Assembly: GCA_015064085.1 (NCBI GenBank) | Contig: SVSX01000008.1 | Coordinates: forward strand, 1 to 52,689 | DNA: 52,689 nt | DNA from: Oscillospiraceae bacterium | GTDB lineage: Bacteria; Bacillota; Clostridia; Oscillospirales; CAG-272 | Reading direction: 5' to 3' | Shown here: in pieces, positions 28,706 through 38,300 of the stretch | How the letters are laid out: each line of letters starts with the position of its first letter | Position numbering within the stretch: the stretch's first letter is position 1 | Notes under the pieces: generated by a model | Told to the model about the DNA's origin: nothing | Seen by the model: only the letters and a program-made list of their open reading frames with translations | The model's database searches: none | Position numbers and translations under genes: made by a program

Positions 28706-29140
28706 TTATTTCAGGTTCTGTACCTTATCGTTGATCCAATTAAGAAGAACTGTTTTTTCTTCGTCGGATACCTTTCCGCCAAGGAACGGGATAGATCCTG
28801 CCTTGACGTAGTGAACGTCTTCAAATACGTTCGTTCCGGCTGTCTTGAGTGCTTCGATGAGACCTGAAGCCATCTTCTCGTCGCCATCTACAACAAGAGC
28901 TACGTTATTAGCAGCTTTTTTGTTGAGCTCGAGGCAGAAGCGTCTGAGAACGTCATCGGGCTCACCTTTTCCGGAAACAGCAAGGATAACGAGTCTTTCG
29001 TTTTCACAACCGTATGCGGGGGGAATGATATCGATTGAGTTATGATTCTGTGAAAGATCGAATTCCGCCTTTACAAGCTGGGCCATAGATTTGATCTTTG
29101 ACTTGCTTGAATAATAGAGAAATCTCATTTTAAGTGCCAT
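28706..29140 (-). CDS. Flavodoxin-fold-like small protein
   Basis: RFLYYSSKSKIKSMAQLV, ERLVILAVSGKGEPDDVLRRFCLELN, NVALVVDGDEKMASGLIEALKTAGTNVFEDVHYV alternating alpha/beta; by-eye assignment. Confidence 0.5.
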   Translation of the reverse strand: MALKMRFLYYSSKSKIKSMAQLVKAEFDLSQNHNSIDIIPPAYGCENERLVILAVSGKGEPDDVLRRFCLELNKKAANNVALVVDGDEKMASGLIEALKTAGTNVFEDVHYVKAGSIPFLGGKVSDEEKTVLLNWINDKVQNLK

Positions 29141-29252
29141 GTTATAAACCCTCCAAATAATGTTATACAGGTATTATACCATAAGAAAACAAAAAAGAAA
29201 AGGGGTTTATATGAATTTATATAAAAAAGTAAACATTTTTTTAATAGTTTGA

Positions 29253-29281
29253 TTGACAAAAGATACGCTATTTGATAAAAT
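29253..29281 (+). promoter_or_regulatory. Promoter TTGACA-N17-TAAAAT
   Basis: Consensus -35, near-consensus -10, 17-nt spacer. Confidence 0.85.
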
Positions 29282-29294
29282 TATATGGTAGTTG

Positions 29295-29363
29295 TGTGGT
29301 AGTGCGGGGGATCTATCAAGAATGATTGATAAGAAGAGCATATCCCTCGCCTATTTTGCCACA
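29295..29363 (+). ncRNA. Candidate structured RNA element (5' leader or small RNA)
   Basis: Nested pairings: TGTGG/CCACA, TAG/CTA, GCGGGGGAT/ATCCCTCGC (one G-U), TATCAA/TTGATA; starts about 7 nt after predicted transcription start. Confidence 0.45.
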
Positions 29364-29371
29364 GATATCTT

Positions 29372-29399
29372 ATTATACAAAATGCAAATTTTGTATAAT
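29372..29399 (+). repeat. 12-bp perfect inverted repeat with GCAA loop
   Basis: ATTATACAAAAT-GCAA-ATTTTGTATAAT. Confidence 0.9.
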
Positions 29400-29445
29400 T
29401 AAGGGAATAGAAAATGACGTAAAGGAGCTTATTAGGGTTAAAGAT

Positions 29446-30147
29446 ATGCGTAATCTGGGGTTTAGCAATGTAATTATATCAAATGACGATTTTAAACCCG
29501 ATGACCTTGAGCTTACCGTTCAAAGACTTACAGACGTTGGCTTCAAGCGTCTTTTCTTTGCTAAGGGTCACGACGTTACCTCACTTCCGCTTTGCGCACA
29601 CAAAAAAGTTCTGAAGGAAACCTCAGCTCTTCTGAAAAATATAAAGCATTCAGGAGCTTCATTACATCTGATATCGAATATTCTCATGACCACAGAATCT
29701 ATCTATGAGGATCAGATATCAAAGCTTTCCCCAAAGAACTCTCAATATATTTTTGTTGATTATCCCGCATTTGACGGCAAGCTATGGATAGATTCCTCAC
29801 TTAATTACCTTCTTTACAAGCAAAAGAAAATGCCTGTCTTTATGTCTTTTGAAAAAAATATAGCGACCTATGACAAGGATTTTCTCTCTCATATCCTTTC
29901 CACAAGACTTGCGGTATTTATGATCGACTTGAATTCCTTTGCCAATCCAAACGCTATCCCATATCTCAAAAGGCTTATAAAGAAGGACGTTGTTATTATC
30001 CCGGGTGTTTCGGGAAATATCGGAAACTATTCGGGACTTTGCGAGAAGATGGATATCTTCAGAGATAGCGTTGGACAAGAGCTTTACACGAGAATGATCT
30101 TGAATTCCTCAAAAAGCACTAAGGCGGTCTTTGGACTTACAAAATAA
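29446..30147 (+). CDS. Hypothetical protein, possibly degenerate PHP/RNase P p30-like or CpsB-like fold
   Basis: ORF open from 29326 (TTG); ATG at 29446 with AGGG 8 nt upstream; alpha/beta pattern, HDVTSLPLCAHKKVLKETSALLKNI...YIFVDYPAFD...MPVFMSF...AVFMIDL; start uncertain. Confidence 0.5.
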   Translation: MRNLGFSNVIISNDDFKPDDLELTVQRLTDVGFKRLFFAKGHDVTSLPLCAHKKVLKETSALLKNIKHSGASLHLISNILMTTESIYEDQISKLSPKNSQYIFVDYPAFDGKLWIDSSLNYLLYKQKKMPVFMSFEKNIATYDKDFLSHILSTRLAVFMIDLNSFANPNAIPYLKRLIKKDVVIIPGVSGNIGNYSGLCEKMDIFRDSVGQELYTRMILNSSKSTKAVFGLTK

Positions 30148-30151
30148 TCGA

Positions 30152-30421
30152 TCAATTATTACATTCCCACTGACTGCGGTATTTCTTTTTTGTTGCTTCG
30201 CCGCCCCTTATATGCCGCTCACGCTTGTTTCTTTCAAGCACTTCCTGAACCTCATTATATAAAGGCAGATTGACCTTTTTCAACACATCTGTTACGTCCT
30301 TATGTACGGTACTTTTGCTTATTCCGAATTTTTGCGCTACAGCTCGCACAGTAGCGTTATTTTCAACAAGATATGATGCGAGAATCACGCAACGTTCCTT
30401 TTCTGAGGTTATATACATCAT
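30152..30421 (-). CDS. spoIIID: Sporulation transcriptional regulator SpoIIID
   Basis: ASYLVENNATVRAVAQKFGISKSTVHKDVTDVLKKVNLPLYNEVQEVLERNKRERHIRGGEATKKKYR. Confidence 0.93.
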   Translation of the reverse strand: MMYITSEKERCVILASYLVENNATVRAVAQKFGISKSTVHKDVTDVLKKVNLPLYNEVQEVLERNKRERHIRGGEATKKKYRSQWECNN

Positions 30422-30513
30422 AAATACCACCAACTCCATCAATTAGTTGGTATAATATATGCTCGACATATTGCAATTTATTAATATTTTTTGTATTTAT
30501 CTGAGGTTATTTT

Positions 30514-31296
30514 ATGCTAAAAAAAGAGATTGAAAAATTTACTGATTCGAATGTTTTTGAGGGTATGACCTCGATATCAGCCCTTATAAACTCAATAATA
30601 AGCGGAAAGAATGACCGCAGGATAATCAAGATCTTGTTTGATGAAGGAAAGCTTTCTTCAAAGAAAAAAGAGTTTGGATTTCTTTCGGCAAAAGCACGTG
30701 AGCTTGAATACAGCCTTGAGGTATGCTCCGCTGACACGATTTCAGAATATACTATAGGTAATACTCACGGTGGGATCATTGCGATATGCGGCGATCGTAT
30801 TATACAAAATCTTTCTGTTGAGAAAATAAAGACAGACGGTGTTTATTTTATGCTTGAAGGGGTTGAAGATCCGTATAATTTCGGTAACGCTGTCCGTTCG
30901 CTTTACGCTTCGGGTGCTGACGGAATTATTGTCGGTGAGCGAAATTGGATGGGGGCTGCGGGAGTTGTGGCACGATCGTCGGCAGGTACTTCAGAGCTTA
31001 TTGATATGTACAGGACCGCATCCGCAGAAAACGCTGTAGAGCTTTTCAAATCTATTGGATATACCGTTGTTTGCGCGGGAATACGTGACTCGGTCGATAT
31101 TTTTGAAGCTGAACTCAAGAAGCCTTTGTTCGTGATAATAGGTGGCGAAAAGCGCGGAATATCACGAGCTGTTCTTGATATGGCTGACACAATAGTACGT
31201 ATCGAATACGGAAATGAGTTCAGAGGATCACTTTCAGCGTCTGCCTGTGCCGCGGTTTTTGGATTTGAAATAAGCAGAAAAAACAGAATTTTGTAA
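30514..31296 (+). CDS. TrmH/SpoU family RNA 2'-O-methyltransferase
   Basis: MLEGVEDPYNFGNAVRSLYASGADGIIVGERN, VIIGGEKRGISRAVLDMADTIVRIEYGNEFRGSLSASACAAVFGFE. Confidence 0.9.
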   Translation: MLKKEIEKFTDSNVFEGMTSISALINSIISGKNDRRIIKILFDEGKLSSKKKEFGFLSAKARELEYSLEVCSADTISEYTIGNTHGGIIAICGDRIIQNLSVEKIKTDGVYFMLEGVEDPYNFGNAVRSLYASGADGIIVGERNWMGAAGVVARSSAGTSELIDMYRTASAENAVELFKSIGYTVVCAGIRDSVDIFEAELKKPLFVIIGGEKRGISRAVLDMADTIVRIEYGNEFRGSLSASACAAVFGFEISRKNRIL

Positions 31297-31384
31297 AAAA
31301 GCGACGAGTTGTTTACGCTTTATTAAAAAATATGTGATATAATAAGCTTTGTTACTTAAATTACAGCAATGAAAGGATAAGATT

Positions 31385-32197
31385 ATGAAAAGAAAGAGTC
31401 TGGCAGTTATAGGTGTTGGAAATATGGCAAAAGCTATCATCAATGGCATACTTGATGTCGGATTTCCATTGAATTCCATATATCTTTATGATGTGAATAT
31501 AGCTCAGTCATCCTCGATCGTTGCAAGTAACGTGTATATTTCCGAGTCAATCAAGGAGGCTGTCTCATCCGCTGACAGTGTTCTTATTTCGGTAAAGCCC
31601 CAGAATTACAATGAGGTATTAGATAGAATATCAGAGACCCCCAGCTATCGAGATAAGCTTTATATTTCGATCGGCGCGGGTATTTCAACAGACTATATCA
31701 AGGATAGACTTGGAGATGTTGCGGTTCTCAGAGTTCTTCCTAATTTACCGATCGTTATCGGTAAAGGTGTTTCGGTTATATGCCGAAGTAATTCGGTTGA
31801 TACCGATGATTTTAAGTTTGTCGTTGACATTTTCAGCTCTGCGGGATCTGTTATAGATATCGATGAGTCACAAATGAACCCGATCATTGGCGTTACCTCC
31901 TCATCACCCGCTTATGTATTCAAGTTTATCGAGGCTATATGTGAAGGGGCGGCTCTTCAGGGGATCGACTCCCCTGCCCTTAAGACGGCTGTCTGCGATA
32001 TGATAATCGGCTCGGCTCTGATGCTAAGGGAGAGCGATAGGTCGCCTTCTGAGCTTGTGAGCGCAGTTGCCTCAAAAGGCGGAACTACCGAACGCGCTAT
32101 ATCGAAGCTTAATGAATATGATTTTTCCAAGGGTATAGTTGAGGCAATGAAGGCTTGTACCGCAAGAGCGGATGAGCTTGGCGCAAAAAAGGAATAA
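31385..32197 (+). CDS. proC: Pyrroline-5-carboxylate reductase
   Basis: LAVIGVGNMAKAIINGIL, LISVKPQNY, LYISIGAGISTDYIK, RVLPNLP, SSPAYVFKFIEAICEGA. Confidence 0.94.
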   Translation: MKRKSLAVIGVGNMAKAIINGILDVGFPLNSIYLYDVNIAQSSSIVASNVYISESIKEAVSSADSVLISVKPQNYNEVLDRISETPSYRDKLYISIGAGISTDYIKDRLGDVAVLRVLPNLPIVIGKGVSVICRSNSVDTDDFKFVVDIFSSAGSVIDIDESQMNPIIGVTSSSPAYVFKFIEAICEGAALQGIDSPALKTAVCDMIIGSALMLRESDRSPSELVSAVASKGGTTERAISKLNEYDFSKGIVEAMKACTARADELGAKKE

Positions 32198-32243
32198 AAT
32201 CAAAATACCACTCATAAATATTAAATGAATTTTATTATTTTGG

Positions 32244-32900
32244 GTGGTGGATCATTTGATTTCAATGGCTCACAGAGCTGCATCTATGAGCAGAGATGAT
32301 AAACTGAATACAGAGAAACTAAAGGTTGCGTTTCAGTTCTTTATTATGATATTTTGCTCGGCTTTTATCGGATATGTTTTTTGCGGACTTTTGAGCGAGG
32401 AGCTTATATTATCCTTGACAGTCAGCATTTCAACTCATTTTGAAAATACCTTTGCTTTTTGTGAAGGACCGCTTGAGTATTTTGGCGAAGCGCTGGTGTA
32501 CACGTTGCCCGAGATCATCTGCATCACTTTTATTTTTTTCGCTTCGTTTGCCACCTTTAACTATCTCGCAACCGATGCGGCACTGCTTTTTTATGGCTTT
32601 AGATTTGGTATGTCGGCGACACTTCTGTTCTTACTTATTTCGTCGGACGGCTCAATTTATCAAATCAGATATTCGGAATTAATTATATTCATTATTTTTA
32701 AAATATTTCTTCTCGTGTTACTCGTAAAATATTCATACACGGCGGCGAAATACTCATACTCATTAAAAAAGGTCGGACCTCTCGGCAGACCCGATGTAAA
32801 AATAAAAGTGCTCTTCCCTTTTTTGATATCTTCACTTACGTATATGGGATCTATGATGATCCTTAACGGAATATATTGTTTGCTCATATATATTTTTTAG
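32244..32900 (+). CDS. Polytopic membrane protein, possibly SpoIIM-like
   Basis: 218 aa, about 5-6 hydrophobic helices; FRFGMSATLLFLL; resemblance to stage II sporulation protein M is only architectural. Confidence 0.45.
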   Translation: MVDHLISMAHRAASMSRDDKLNTEKLKVAFQFFIMIFCSAFIGYVFCGLLSEELILSLTVSISTHFENTFAFCEGPLEYFGEALVYTLPEIICITFIFFASFATFNYLATDAALLFYGFRFGMSATLLFLLISSDGSIYQIRYSELIIFIIFKIFLLVLLVKYSYTAAKYSYSLKKVGPLGRPDVKIKVLFPFLISSLTYMGSMMILNGIYCLLIYIF

Positions 32901-32925
32901 CATAAACTTATTTGAAAGGCAAGGA

Positions 32926-33918
32926 TTGTTTAAATTGAAAAACCGATCGGAAAACAAAAAATTCAAGCTGTTTAATATGAATAAAGACGGAAAAGGAGTT
33001 TATGAGGAGGAAAATACAAAGCCTACTTTTTTGTATTTTTTCAAGCTTCTTTTCAGAAAATTCTCAAAAATTATACGACTAAACCTTATGCTTCTGGTTC
33101 AGTTTATACCCGTTTTTGTTTTTCTTTACGCTTTTGTGGCAGGAACGAAAACACCTACGGCACTTGAATCTGTATATGCACCCCTTTACGGTATCTCGCA
33201 AATAATTCCCTCCGCGTCGATGACCTCCTTTCTTGACGTTCAGAGTATCCAGATGGGAGTTCCCGTAATACACCCCGTTCTTATGGTCGTGCTTACCGTT
33301 CTCGCGGTGATAACCGCCGTCACCTTCGGCTGGTTCAATACAGGTGCTGCGTATGTTCTCAGAGGACTTGTGAGAGGTGATGCGGTCTTTATATGGTCGG
33401 ATTTCTTCTACGCCATCAAGAGAAATCTCAAGCAGTCCTTCTTTATGGGACTTATTGATTTTATCTGTATAGTAGTGCTTGTGGTTGATTTTATGCACTT
33501 ATATAATATAACGGGCTCATACTTTAACGACGTTATGTACATAATGGTATGCGCGATCGCTATCATATTCATAACAATGAGATTTTATATGTATCAGCTC
33601 CTTATAACCTTTGATCTCAAAACGCTCAAAATATTAAAAAATTCTCTTATCTTTACTGTCTTGGGTATAAAGCGAAACATTATGGCGCTTCTTGGATTTG
33701 TGGTCGTTATAGCCCTTAACGTTGTTATAATCTTTTTCTCGCTATCCGTTGGCTTCTCGATACCGATAATCCTTCCCGCTTTTTACGTTGTCGCCCTTCT
33801 CGGATTTATCTCCACCTATGCCGCATATCCTATTATCGACAAATATATGATCGCGCCTTACGCATCTGAAAACGATACCCCCGCGGAAGAGCCTATCTTC
33901 CACGACGAGGAGGAATAA
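32926..33918 (+). CDS. DUF624/YesL-like polytopic membrane protein
   Basis: FGWFNTGAAYVLRGLVRGDAVFIWSDFFYAIKRNLKQSFFMGLIDF typical of DUF624. Confidence 0.65.
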   Translation: MFKLKNRSENKKFKLFNMNKDGKGVYEEENTKPTFLYFFKLLFRKFSKIIRLNLMLLVQFIPVFVFLYAFVAGTKTPTALESVYAPLYGISQIIPSASMTSFLDVQSIQMGVPVIHPVLMVVLTVLAVITAVTFGWFNTGAAYVLRGLVRGDAVFIWSDFFYAIKRNLKQSFFMGLIDFICIVVLVVDFMHLYNITGSYFNDVMYIMVCAIAIIFITMRFYMYQLLITFDLKTLKILKNSLIFTVLGIKRNIMALLGFVVVIALNVVIIFFSLSVGFSIPIILPAFYVVALLGFISTYAAYPIIDKYMIAPYASENDTPAEEPIFHDEEE

Positions 33919-33922
33919 CAAA

Positions 33923-33952
33923 AACGCATCTGTTCTTTTGAGCAGATGCGTT
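33923..33952 (+). terminator. Hairpin terminator
   Basis: AACGCATCTG...CAGATGCGTT followed by ATTTT. Confidence 0.75.
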
Positions 33953-33974
33953 ATTTTAAAAATTCTATTTTGGG

Positions 33975-35309
33975 GTGATAAAAATAAAGTTTCGAGGATC
34001 ATTACTTGTTTCTTCAATACTCGTTATAGCTCTTTCATTAGCTTCCTGTAAAGCGATGACTATCAAAAGAGAAAAAATAACCGAGTATAATGTCACAGAT
34101 AAGGTAATTATAAGCTTGACTTCAAGTGAAAACTCTTCAACAGAAGAAACATATATTCCGTTGAATTATGATGTTACGAAAGCTATATGGCTTTCTCAAT
34201 TTGATATGAACGAGGTATATCAAAGCGGAGGAAAGCAACGATCTCGCACCGACTTTGAGCTACTTGCGAAAAGAATCGTAAAAAATATAAAATCACTTGG
34301 TATAAATACAGTGTTTTATCAGCTCAGACCAAACGGAGACAGCATTTATCCATCTGATATCTTTCCCGCTTCAAAATATGTTACGGGTTGTTATGGTGTG
34401 TCTCACACCTATGATCCCGTGGAAATTTTTATAAGAGTAGCTCACGAGGAGATGATCTCTGTTCACGGATGGATAAATCCGTTGCGCTGTATGAGTCAGA
34501 GCGATATATCAATGATATCGCACGATTATACTATAAAGCGTTGGTATGATGACAAAAGCCCTTATATAAAGGTTGTAAACGGTATTTGCTATCTCGATCC
34601 TGCCTACAGCGAGGTGATCAATCTTATTTGCGGTGGAATAGAGGAAATAATAGATAAATATGATATTGACGGAATACATATTGACGATTATTTTTATCCA
34701 ACGACCTCTGAAGGATTTGATTCCTTAGCTTATAATTCCTATAGATCCTCGGGCGGTATTCTCTCACTTGATGATTTCAGACGCGAGAATATCAATAATA
34801 TGGTGCAAAGAATATATGCTTCGGTAAAATCAAAAAACTCCGCGTTGCCATTTGGCATCAGTCCGTCGGGTAATACCGAAAGAAATTATAACACACTTTA
34901 CGCTGATGTAAAAAAATGGTGTGAGGGTGAATGTTACGTTGATTATATCTGCCCTCAGATCTATTTTGGGTTTGAGCACTCAAGCTGTCCCTTTGACGGT
35001 GTGGCGGAGGAGTTTTCCAATATGGTAAAAAACAAGGATATCAAGCTTATAATCGGTATGAGTCTTGGAAAAGCATTTTCAGGATATAACGGAACGGAAG
35101 ACACCTGGGCAGGTGAAGGAAAACGGGAATGGATTGAAAACCTTGATGTTCTCTTTCGCTCTGTCAAATATACTGAAGAGATTGAAAATTGCGAAGGGAT
35201 CGCCTTCTTTTGCTATCAGTATTTTTACGACCCCTTGTCGGGACTTCCGAGAAGCGAAACCGAAAATGAATGTTCCCTGCTCTTACCCGCTATCAAGAAA
35301 TTTGAATAA
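33975..35309 (+). CDS. Lipoprotein, GHL10/DUF187-type glycoside-hydrolase-like
   Basis: Lipobox LASC; AIWLSQFDMNEVY, FYQLRPNGDSIYPSDIFPASKYVTG, VHGWINPLR, YDIDGIHIDDYFYP, DYICPQIYFGF. Confidence 0.88.
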   Translation: MIKIKFRGSLLVSSILVIALSLASCKAMTIKREKITEYNVTDKVIISLTSSENSSTEETYIPLNYDVTKAIWLSQFDMNEVYQSGGKQRSRTDFELLAKRIVKNIKSLGINTVFYQLRPNGDSIYPSDIFPASKYVTGCYGVSHTYDPVEIFIRVAHEEMISVHGWINPLRCMSQSDISMISHDYTIKRWYDDKSPYIKVVNGICYLDPAYSEVINLICGGIEEIIDKYDIDGIHIDDYFYPTTSEGFDSLAYNSYRSSGGILSLDDFRRENINNMVQRIYASVKSKNSALPFGISPSGNTERNYNTLYADVKKWCEGECYVDYICPQIYFGFEHSSCPFDGVAEEFSNMVKNKDIKLIIGMSLGKAFSGYNGTEDTWAGEGKREWIENLDVLFRSVKYTEEIENCEGIAFFCYQYFYDPLSGLPRSETENECSLLLPAIKKFE

Positions 35310-35324
35310 GTATAAATATAAAAA

Positions 35325-35361
35325 GTGAGCTGCCTCAAGTTTAGTGATTTGAGACAGCTCA
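35325..35361. terminator. Bidirectional hairpin terminator
   Basis: TGAGCTGCCTCAA...TTGAGACAGCTCA followed by TTTTT, between convergent genes. Confidence 0.85.
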
Positions 35362-35367
35362 TTTTTA

Positions 35368-38300
35368 TTAGTCTTTAAAGTAGCCCTGATAGATCAGGTC
35401 CGCGTTACCTGTGAGTGTAACACCGTCGTCTGTGTAGTTTACAATAAGGTCTCCGCCGCGAAGCTTAACTGTGATATCCTCGCCCATTTTGCAGATACCG
35501 TTCTCAACTGCGGCAACAACAGCAGCGCACGCGCCTGTTCCGCAACCCCAGGTCTCGCCGTTTCCTCTTTCATAAACGCGCATTTTTATAGTTGTGGGGT
35601 TAACAACACGGATAAATTCGGTGTTGATCCTCTCGGGAAATTCCTTTGCGTTTTCAAACATAGGACCTATCTTCTTGACGTCAACTCCGTCAACGTAGTC
35701 GCTGAATACAACGCAGTGGGGGTTACCGATAGATACGCAGGTGATCTTATAATCCTTGCCTCCAACCGTCAACGGATGATCGATGATCCTCTCAGCCGTA
35801 ATGGTTGTGGGGATATTCTTCGAAAGAACACTTGCCTTGCCCATATCAACGCTTACGGAAGATACCTTCTTATTGCGTGTGTAGAGGGTCAGTGAGCGTA
35901 CTCCGCTTCCTGTTTCTATTGTGAGGTTTTCCTTCTTTACGATTTTATTATCGTAGAGATACTTACCAACGCAACGTATGCAGTTACCTGCCATTGTGCT
36001 TTCGCTTCCGTCGCGGTTGAATACTCTCATCTTTGCATCGGATATATCGGATTTTTCAATCAGTACAAGACCGTATCCGCCGACACCGTAGTGTCTGTCA
36101 CACATCTTGATACAGAGTGACTCGGGACAGGTAATCTTGCCGTCAAAATTCTCGATATAAATATAGTCGTCTCCCGTACCTTCCATCTTGGAGAACTTGA
36201 GGAGTCTATGCTCGGTTGCGAGATTGTTTATGTCAACAAGCTCGGTATTCTTCTGATTGTAACGGCTTGCGATGATATCTGCAAGTGCGTTAGCGGTATC
36301 AAGTGACGTAAGACAAGCAACTGAATAATGGAGAGCTTTTCTGTGGAGCTCGATATAATCGTTAAGGGTGGAATCAAAGAGTGTACCCGTATAGATTATA
36401 TAGTTTATCTTTTCCTGCTCGATGAGCTTGTAAACGTCGTCACTATCGTTGATAGAACCAACAACGGTTACCTTTGTTCCAAGTCCTTCAATAGCTCTTG
36501 CTGTCTCCTTAGTGGCGTAGATCTTCATTCCGATGTCATCGAACTTCTTAGCGAGTGAAACTATCTCGTAAAGATCGTGCTCTCCTACGCTTATAAATAC
36601 GCCGATCTGAGTACCTGCTCCAGGAGCTTTAAGCTTGAAGCCTGCCGAGGTAAGACCCTTGAATATAGCCTCGTTAAGGTTCTTTCCAAGTCCGAGAACC
36701 TCTCCTGTGGACTTCATTTCAGGACCAAGGTAGGAGTTCGCGTCTGTAAGCTTTTCAAAGGAGAATACAGGAACTTTAACCGCAAAGTACGGAGGAATCT
36801 TATAAAGACCTGTGCCGAAGCCAAGCTCACTCAGCGGTGTGCCGAGCATTACTCTTGTAGCAAGATCGACCATAGGAACACCTGTAACCTTGCTTATATA
36901 AGGAACAGTTCTCGATGCTCTGGGGTTGACCTCGATAACGTAAAGCTCATTGTGATAAATGAGATACTGAATATTTACAAGACCCTTTGTTCCAAGTGCG
37001 AGGGCAAGATTTTCGGAGGACTCAACAACCGTTTTCAGCATCTTGTCGTTTATGCTGAAGGGCGGATATACCGCTATAGAGTCGCCGCTATGTACGCCCG
37101 CTCTTTCAACGTGCTGCATAATACCGGGGATAAGAACGTCAACTCCGTCGGAAATAACGTCGACCTCAAGCTCTGTACCCATCATATATTTATCAACGAG
37201 TACCGAGTTCTCAATACCACCCGCAAGGATACGGTTCATATAGGTCTCGACCTCTCTGTCGTTATAAACGATGCACATATTCTGACCGCCGATAACGTAG
37301 GAGGGTCTGAGAAGAACGGGATAGCCGATCATATTAGCGGCTTCAATAGCTTCCTTAAGATTCATAACACTTGTACCCACGGGGCGCTTTATGTTGAATC
37401 TTTCAAGAAGAGCGTCAAATTTCTCACGGTCCTCAGCGGTATCGATACCCTCAGCAGAAGTTCCGAGAATTCTTATTCCGTTATCGTCAAGGAATTTTGT
37501 GAGCTTGATAGCTGTCTGTCCGCCAAAGGCAACAACAACACCGATAGGCTTTTCGATCTTGAGAATGTTCATAACATCCTCGGGAGTGAGGGGCTCGAAA
37601 TAGAGTCTGTCTGCGGTATCGTAGTCTGTTGAAACCGTCTCGGGGTTATTGTTAATGATAACAACGTCGTATCCAAGGTTCTTAAGCGTCCATACGCAGT
37701 GGACAGAAGAGTAGTCAAACTCAATTCCCTGACCTATTCTGATAGGACCTGAACCAAGAACGACGATCGTCTCCTTGCCCGATTTTTTAAACGCGCGAGC
37801 CTCGCAAGCCTTGTCATATGTCGAATAGAAATAAGGAGTCTGAGCATCAAACTCAGCAGCGCAGGTATCGACCATCTTGTAGCTTGCGTTCATTTCGGGA
37901 TGCTCGATCTCGCCGCCTATTCTCATAAGCGCTTTGTCGGTATATCCAAGCTTCTTGCCCTTCTTGTACTCTTCGATACCCATACCATTCTCGGCGATAT
38001 CATTTTCGAAATCGGCAAGATTCTTGAGCTTATTCAGGAATATGGGGTCTATACGTGTTATCTCGTTGATCTGCTCAACTGTAATTCCGCTCTTGAGTGC
38101 TTCAAATACCGTGAATATTCTTCTGTCGTCCATTGACTTAAGTCTCTCAAGCAATGGCAGATCGGAAATAGGTGCGGCGTTGAGTGTGTCAAGAGAGATC
38201 TCAGCTCCTCGAACTGCCTTCATAATAGCCATCTCAAAGCTGGGCGCTATAGCCATTACCTCACCTGTTGCCTTCATCTGTGTTCCAAGCTTACGGCTTG

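Noticed and set aside
29295-29363. Folded leader considered as SRP RNA, 6S RNA or a known riboswitch
   Set aside because: Lacks the conserved SRP tetraloop/GGAAGCAG motif and the core motifs of riboswitch classes I can recall; left as unclassified.
36184-36186. M1073 as an independent dapF start
   Set aside because: No SD-like sequence upstream and the frame is continuous from carB, so a fusion is the simpler reading.
36577-37632. 351-aa plus-strand ORF
   Set aside because: Fully antisense to the highly conserved carB coding region; shadow frame with no SD or recognisable family.
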